From NCBI GenBank assembly GCA_900549995.1, contig URQQ01000058.1, positions 1-24,853 of the forward strand: 24,853 nucleotides of DNA, written 5' to 3'. A program made the translations under genes and the position numbers. Source of the DNA: an uncultured Lachnospiraceae bacterium. Lineage in GTDB: Bacteria > Bacillota > Clostridia > Lachnospirales > Lachnospiraceae. Below, piece after piece: positions 21,038-24,853 of the stretch (positions are counted from its first letter, which is position 1; each line of letters begins with the position of its first letter). The notes beneath the pieces were generated by a model. That model did no database searches, was not told the DNA's origin, and saw only the letters and a program-made list of their open reading frames with translations.

Positions 21038-21320
21038 TAATTTGAATCACTCGCTGGCAATCTTTGACGGATAAAGCCGTTGTTTGACAGCGTTTGCCAA
21101 CGGCGGCACAAGGAGGACGTCACATGCCGGGAGCCTATACCGTAACTTTCGCACAATCTCATAGTGTATTCTCATTCCGTTTCCAGCCGGTAAACAGGGT
21201 GTCCTCCGCCGTGCTCTCCTGCGCTTGCGGGCATGGGCCGATTTCTGCTTTGGCGGAGACCGGTTCCTTTCATATCCCCCTATTCCACGGGAAAAGGGGT
21301 GATTCCATTGGGCTACTTGA
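21038..21320 (+). other. ICE junction sequence without clear gene
   Basis: A frame beginning at 21124 (MPGAYTVTF, with AAGGAGGACGTCAC upstream) runs 133 codons to 21522, crossing into the integrase tail in another frame. A second short frame contains GYLKSRTEGGGSKAGKALL and stops at 21371. Neither gives a convincing product. The ribosome site suggests a once-functional gene start; GC-rich composition returns here, marking re-entry into the ICE block. Confidence 0.45.
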
Positions 21321-21776
21321 AAAGCCGCACAGAAGGAGGCGGCAGCAAAGCAGGGAAAGCCCTTCTATGATAATGACCTTGTTGTGGCGAAAGACAACGG
21401 TGCGCCCCAATCGGCAAACTGGATTTCCTCCGGCTTCGGCAAACTGCTGGCCGGGCTGGATATGCCGCATATCCGTTATCACGATTTGCGGCACACGGCG
21501 GCCACGAACATGCACCAGCTGACCGGGGACTTCTATACGGTCGGTGAGGTGCTGGGCCATACCCTCGCCGGTATCGGCGCGTCGCTGGGCCTCTCCATGA
21601 ACTTTGAAGCCGTCACCACCCGGTACGTCGATGTGCGTCTGGAACGGAAACAGGAAGTGCTGGAAGCCTACCACGCCGCCGTCCACCCCACGCTGAAACA
21701 GGCCGGGGCCAAGGAACCGGGGCCGGATAGAGCGAAACCGGCGCAGAAGAAAAAGAGCCATGAAATGGAGCGGTAA
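21321..21776 (+). pseudogene. Tyrosine recombinase (ICE integrase) C-terminal remnant
   Basis: The frame is open only from 21321 (TGA at 21318) and has no ATG start; the GTG at 21384 is the nearest candidate. It contains HDLRHTAATNMH (second catalytic Arg with His), VGEVLGHTLAGIG (the GH block) and TTRYVDVRLERK (catalytic Tyr), the core of the phage-integrase catalytic domain. The arm-binding and core-binding N-terminal domains and first catalytic Arg, over 200 residues, are missing. It therefore cannot be a full integrase. The orientation fits the right end of a Tn1549-like element. Confidence 0.85.
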
Positions 21777-22057
21777 ACGGTATAAGTTCTTACCGCTCCG
21801 TGAAGCTCTTAACAACCCCTCGTGGAATGTGGGCACTATTTCACGATTTGACCTCGAAAATCCCACATAAAACGATGGAGGGAAAGAAAAAGAAAAGTCG
21901 CACAAACCCAGTGTTAGTAAGGATTTCATAAGGATGCTTTTTAGATTTATATGATGTAAAAAACCACATACAAGGGTATAAAAGACTATCGAATCAAAAT
22001 GAACTTTTTTGACAATAATGAGTACTTTAAAAACGGTTCATTAGATAGGTTCATTAA
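21777..22057. other. Non-coding junction downstream of the integrase remnant
   Basis: Composition falls sharply from GC-rich to AT-rich over this stretch (GGATTTCATAAGGATGC and following). No gene is seen. An element end and attachment site would be expected here for an intact ICE, but without a second copy inside the window I cannot mark it. Confidence 0.4.
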
Positions 22058-22080
22058 AACGGCTGCCTCCAAGAGCCGTT
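22058..22080 (-). terminator. Minus-strand terminator 2 of the HTH pair
   Basis: AACGGCT pairs perfectly with AGCCGTT; on the minus strand the stem is followed by TTAATGAAC. It is a second hairpin in tandem with the one at 22110. Confidence 0.55.
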
Positions 22081-22102
22081 AAAATAAAACCTATGATTGG
22101 CA

Positions 22103-22131
22103 AAATAAAACGACGGCTTATTAACCGTCGT
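22103..22131 (-). terminator. Minus-strand terminator 1 after the HTH pair
   Basis: ACGACGG (22110-22116) pairs with CCGTCGT (22125-22131). On the minus strand the stem is followed by TTTATTTTG, typical of an intrinsic terminator. It lies about 140 bases past the stop of the partner gene. Confidence 0.75.
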
Positions 22132-22272
22132 CTAAGTATTTTATTGCACATAAAAACGATACTTCAGATAACGGTTTTTTTCTTTACCGCTATGCAGTAT
22201 TGCTTTCTGTATTGACCTTATAGGATTTTCACCAAATTTCTTAAAAATGTTGTTGATTGAATACTTGTTGTT

Positions 22273-22665
22273 TTATGAGAAATAGCGTTCTTTGTTTTCG
22301 CTGGGTGTCAAAAAATCTAACTGCTTTTCTTTTATTCCCAGACTTTTTCCATAATTATAGGCTGGTTCCCATGTTGATTTGTCAGCAGTTGCATGAAATA
22401 TCTTATTCCTATAAACAACAATCAACTCATTCTCACAATAAAAGTGAAAATAAAACTCCTGTTTTACAAATCCAATTTGGTCTACCATATTTTTTTGCAA
22501 ACAATTAATTACGGTATTTATTTTCTCTTCATTTACTTGAATTTCATAAATCGTAATCAATCCTAACCAGATACTTTTTTTGTTTGTTACCGTCAAGTTG
22601 TTAAATATAGTTTTATCTTTTTGACTTTTATCAATGATATAGCCTATATACACTTTATTTTTCAT
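22273..22665 (-). CDS. Protein resembling the C-terminal domain of the adjacent HTH regulator
   Basis: ATG at 22665 with GGAGGTTCTA upstream gives 130 residues: MKNKVYIGYIIDKSQKDKTI, then ITIYEIQVNEEKINTVINCL. The segment FHFYCENELIVVYRNKIFHA, then GKSLGIKEKQLDFL, parallels FVDFKQENTKFIVFRNKILK and RKLGIPDEQMHW in the HTH protein next door. There is no DNA-binding domain. It may bind the regulator or share its ligand. It follows the regulator on the minus strand with a 26-base gap, so the two are an operon. Confidence 0.7.
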   Translation of the reverse strand: MKNKVYIGYIIDKSQKDKTIFNNLTVTNKKSIWLGLITIYEIQVNEEKINTVINCLQKNMVDQIGFVKQEFYFHFYCENELIVVYRNKIFHATADKSTWEPAYNYGKSLGIKEKQLDFLTPSENKERYFS

Positions 22666-22691
22666 TAGAACCTCCACTTAGTAATTCTATA

Positions 22692-23309
22692 TCATTCTTG
22701 CCAGTGCATTTGTTCATCTGGGATTCCTAATTTGCGACACTCATCACAAACAATTGATTTCTCTTTAGCATTTCCAATTTCATATTTTAATATTTTGTTT
22801 CTAAATACAATGAATTTAGTATTTTCCTGTTTAAAATCAACAAACCAATTTCCACCACGATTTTTGTCTGAAATCATTACTTTTGAAACTAATTCAGGGA
22901 AATCCGGTTGAGCAGAAGTAAAAAATATAACTGTCCAATATTTCGGTTTTCCACCAGTATTCCATAACTCAACTTTGTGTACATAAATATAATCTAATAT
23001 ATTCTCATCCTCAATGCTCTCTTTAATTAACGCACCTTCAAATAAAGCCGATTTTTTCTTTTTGATTGCATTATTCCCACAGGAAGAAACTTCCTTAATT
23101 CCCTCAACTGAAAGAGTATCTTTCAGTAAAACATCAACAGTAACTTTGAATGTATTGCTTAAAATAATTAACTTTTCAGTTTCTGGAAGTGCAATATCCG
23201 CTTCCCATTTAGATATTGATTGTCTGCTAACATTACAGATTTCTGCTAATTCCTCTTGCGAATATCCATCTCGTTTACGTAGTATCTGTATTTTTTCTGA
23301 TAGTTTCAT
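22692..23309 (-). CDS. XRE-family HTH regulator with C-terminal ligand-type domain
   Basis: The 205-residue protein begins with a full XRE helix-turn-helix (MKLSEKIQILRKRDGYSQEE, then ICNVSRQSISKWEADIALPE, residues 1-60). A C-terminal domain of about 120 residues follows, strand-rich, ending CDECRKLGIPDEQMHWQE. The start ATG has GAGAGGAAGTGAAC upstream. Upstream of the start, CTTGTTA (23326-23332) and TAACAAG (23341-23347) form an inverted repeat around an AT-rich -10-like TATAAT (minus strand), a likely autoregulatory operator. The downstream gene shares the C-terminal domain only. Confidence 0.85.
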   Translation of the reverse strand: MKLSEKIQILRKRDGYSQEELAEICNVSRQSISKWEADIALPETEKLIILSNTFKVTVDVLLKDTLSVEGIKEVSSCGNNAIKKKKSALFEGALIKESIEDENILDYIYVHKVELWNTGGKPKYWTVIFFTSAQPDFPELVSKVMISDKNRGGNWFVDFKQENTKFIVFRNKILKYEIGNAKEKSIVCDECRKLGIPDEQMHWQE

Positions 23310-23515
23310 TTAGTTCACTTCCTCTCTTGTTAAATAATTATAACAAGTTTGATTTACAAACACTATCAACTTTTCAGTTCTTTTCCGCAACCTCAAGGTG
23401 CATCTCGAATGTTATGTGACATTTTGCAAATTTGTCACATTCTCTTCCATATAGGTTAAAGCCTTAAAACATCAGGGTTTCGGGAATATAGATTACTGTT
23501 TCCTATTGTATTTGT
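23310..23515. other. Upstream region of the HTH operon
   Basis: Holds the inverted repeats CTTGTTA/TAACAAG and GTTTG/CAAAC (23347-23361) and an AT-rich promoter-like stretch for the minus-strand HTH gene. The remainder (23400-23515) shows GTGACATTTTGCAAATTTGTCAC, a 9-bp inverted repeat (GTGACA.../...TGTCAC), near 23416-23438. No gene is seen. Confidence 0.5.
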
Positions 23516-23620
23516 GCCCCCCTGTTAGATACTGGGGGCGAAAGCAGTCGCGGCTAAAGCCACTCCTGCAAGGCTAGAACAGACAGACACCTTGCACTCC
23601 GTACGGTGTCTGCCCGTTCT
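23516..23620. repeat. Cluster of three hairpins in non-coding DNA
   Basis: GCCCCC/GGGGGC (23516-23539) is followed by GCAG...CTGC around GGCTaaAGCC (23544-23569). Then comes a long stem in which CAGACACC (23584-23591) pairs with GGTGTCTG (23605-23612), with AGAAC/GTTCT outside it. No coding potential is seen. The density of stems suggests a structured RNA or a single-strand recognition site. Confidence 0.6.
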
Positions 23621-23640
23621 GCCTTTCAAATTGCTTCTTT

Positions 23641-23755
23641 TTCTGCTGACGAGAGTATACTTATCAGTTCATGCTTTATCAAGAGTGCAAGCATTGCTCA
23701 CGCAACAGGCTCTTGACAAATCCTGCTCTGATAAGTACATGGTAATCAAGCAGAA
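23641..23755. repeat. 115-bp nested long inverted repeat
   Basis: TTCTGCT (23641-23647) pairs with AGCAGAA (23749-23755). TACTTATCAG (23658-23667) pairs with CTGATAAGTA (23728-23737). TTATCAAGAG (23676-23685) pairs with CTCTTGACAA (23710-23719), with one G-T position. The three arms are stacked in order, so the whole stretch can fold into one extended hairpin with internal loops. Confidence 0.75.
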
Positions 23756-23787
23756 ATGAATCTTTATGCTGTTTTTCAACAATAGAA

Positions 23788-23819
23788 AAGCACACCTGTC
23801 TTCAATATCAGATGTGCTT
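23788..23819 (-). terminator. Minus-strand terminator after the GNAT gene
   Basis: AAGCACA (23788-23794) pairs with TGTGCTT (23813-23819); on the minus strand the stem is followed by TTCTATTG. It would end transcription of the GNAT/TrmO genes. Confidence 0.6.
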
Positions 23820-24004
23820 ATCTACAATTCCATGTTCAAGTTACTACAAGCCTTGCCTGTGACAGTCTTTAACCCTTTATTTTTCAATGTTTCTTCAACA
23901 ATCCTTATGACAGCCTACATTTCATGCGGCTTTCCAATGTTTTATGCGATTGTATAGAGTACGTTAGACCTTTTGAGAGTGACGCGAAACAACACTATTT
24001 TTTA
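23820..24004. other. Gap between terminator and GNAT gene
   Basis: An open frame of 63 codons on the plus strand (23766-23957) overlaps the terminator, has no ribosome site and contains mostly hydrophobic residues from AT-rich DNA; it is not considered a gene. Nothing else is seen. Confidence 0.5.
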
Positions 24005-24583
24005 TTACTTGCTTTGCAGCTGTGTCATACCCTTTGTTTCATAATAATCGGTTCTCGTCATACCATATAAATAGTAATCGCAATAGGTATTCACCATTTT
24101 ACCGTCGCGGATATGTCCCTCACGCTTAAACCCTGCTTTTTCCAGTGTTTTATATGACGCGATATTTAGAACATGGACATCAGCCCATAATCGTTGCAAT
24201 TCTGTTTTTTCAAAACAGAAAATCACTACTTCAGTTAATGCTTCTGCCATAAGCCCATTTCCTTGATAAATCGGGGAAAGCCGGAACGCCACCTTTGCCA
24301 TACGATCATTTTCAATGAGATATACCCACATCTCACCAATTACTTTATTGTCCTTTTTATAAACAATTCCCCAATGAAAGCTCTTTGTAGGCCGTTCCTT
24401 TTTTTGAAATAACAATTCCGGGTTTAAGTCACTTTTTCCGGGACGTTTCCCCCAATATTGATACAACGATTTGTCGCCCAACCATTCTTTCAAATCATCA
24501 ATATCATCATACTGCAAAGGACGTAATAGGAGCCTTTCTGTATCAAGTATCGGTTTGTTCTGAATATAATCTTGTAGTTTCAT
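24005..24583 (-). CDS. GNAT-family N-acetyltransferase (RimJ/RimL-like)
   Basis: The 192-residue protein begins KLQDYIQNKPILDTERLLLR, with the classical TERLLLRPLQ..D opening of RimJ/RimL-type acetyltransferases. The acetyl-CoA motif is AFRLSPIYQGNGLMAEALTE, with Q-x-x-G-x-A/G pattern, and NIASYKTLEKAGFKREG completes the fold. These enzymes acetylate a protein N-terminus, an amino group of a small molecule or an antibiotic; the target is not predictable here. ATG has AAGGGGGC upstream. The gene lies 9 bases past the stop of the TrmO-like gene, so the two are likely one operon. Confidence 0.9.
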   Translation of the reverse strand: MKLQDYIQNKPILDTERLLLRPLQYDDIDDLKEWLGDKSLYQYWGKRPGKSDLNPELLFQKKERPTKSFHWGIVYKKDNKVIGEMWVYLIENDRMAKVAFRLSPIYQGNGLMAEALTEVVIFCFEKTELQRLWADVHVLNIASYKTLEKAGFKREGHIRDGKMVNTYCDYYLYGMTRTDYYETKGMTQLQSK

Positions 24584-24592
24584 AAAGCCCCC

Positions 24593-24853
24593 TTAAAAAT
24601 TGAATACTTGTTCCCAATTAAAGCAGCCGGACGCTTCTGTGCTTCTCGGCCATTCGCTGCACCATACGGGAACGCCGGGGGTTTCCACTCTGTCAAAACT
24701 CGGCGTATATGGCTTTATATCCAATACGGGAGTGTTGTCGTTCGCGTCAATAAAAGTAAGCCGAATAATTCCCCTGTTAAGATCAATACTGATAATTTCT
24801 GATGTTGTCAAAGCAATAGGGTTAGGACGGGCGGGCGATCTTGTGGCGAAAAC
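24593..24853 (-). CDS. TrmO/TsaA-family tRNA methyltransferase, 3' part
   Basis: The frame is open from the window edge. It reads VFATRSPARPNPIALTTSEI and, further on, NRGIIRLTFIDANDNTPVLD and IKPYTPSFDRVETPGVP, then WCSEWP. The RSPxRPNPI and D...TPVLDIKPY.P motifs are those of the TrmO/TsaA (UPF0066) family. TrmO proteins use S-adenosylmethionine to methylate N6-threonylcarbamoyladenosine at tRNA position 37. The N-terminal third, with the first cofactor-binding strand, lies outside the window. Some family members are not proven tRNA enzymes, so the substrate is an inference. Confidence 0.87.
   Translation of the reverse strand, partial: VFATRSPARPNPIALTTSEIISIDLNRGIIRLTFIDANDNTPVLDIKPYTPSFDRVETPGVPVWCSEWPRSTEASGCFNWEQVFNF

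Noticed and set aside
21270..21929. A 219-codon minus-strand frame opposite the integrase remnant
   Set aside because: The plus-strand frame carries catalytic recombinase motifs, whereas the minus-strand product has none and is rich in Arg/Phe from GC-biased third positions.
23766..23957. 63-codon plus-strand hydrophobic frame
   Set aside because: No ribosome site; it overlaps a minus-strand terminator and has no family resemblance.
1..24853. CRISPR arrays, tRNA or rRNA genes, complete insertion sequences
   Set aside because: No regularly spaced direct repeats, cloverleaf structure, rRNA-like sequence or complete transposase was seen on reading either strand.

Overview
The window looks like chromosomal or element-borne DNA from a gut-type Firmicute of class Clostridia (Lachnospiraceae/Oscillospiraceae-like). 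The reasons are strong AGGAGG ribosome sites, many T-tailed intrinsic terminators, and protein families typical of Tn916/Tn1549-like integrative conjugative elements (ICEs): class B sortase, short sigma-70-like regulator, DUF4368 serine-recombinase tail, relaxase tail, tyrosine recombinase tail, KTR protein, YodL and DUF4262 proteins. Base composition changes abruptly between blocks (AT-rich, GC-rich, AT-rich), so I read it as a mosaic of nested, partly decayed mobile elements and their cargo. No rRNA, tRNA, CRISPR array or complete insertion sequence was recognised.

Layout. 1-1738: end of an ABC-2 permease, a cation diffusion facilitator and a tiny membrane protein. 1995-5080: ICE debris, namely a sortase B gene, a truncated sigma-like gene, an intact sigma-like gene, a membrane-anchored HTH regulator and the C-terminal tail of a large serine recombinase. 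5169-15392: a tightly packed, single-strand module of 15 genes. It has one good promoter, a leader with three successive hairpins, two internal terminator-like hairpins and a final terminator. Its genes encode a methyltransferase-like protein without the catalytic NPPY/NPPF motif, a complete NAD-dependent DNA ligase, several Cys-rich or zinc-ribbon proteins, DUF4262 and YodL proteins, two YkgJ-type cysteine-cluster proteins and several conserved unknowns.

15525-17876: a two-domain MerR regulator and an ABC exporter (ATPase plus permease). A shared DNA box precedes both transcription units, and each promoter has a 19-bp spacer, the arrangement MerR proteins act on. 17954-21776: remains of a GC-rich ICE (relaxase tail, HTH repressor, tyrosine recombinase tail) interrupted by an AT-rich cargo operon: membrane protein, TetR regulator, flavodoxin, KTR protein. 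22058-24853: AT-rich, minus-strand genes, namely an HTH regulator and a partner resembling its C-terminal half, a structured non-coding stretch, a GNAT acetyltransferase and the C-terminal part of a TrmO/TsaA-like tRNA methyltransferase.

The main candidate for something undescribed is the 5.2-15.4 kb module. Its gene content looks like a DNA-processing or establishment cassette of a mobile element. Its terminator-studded architecture suggests expression controlled by attenuation or antitermination. Function is inferred from sequence recognition only; no database search was possible.
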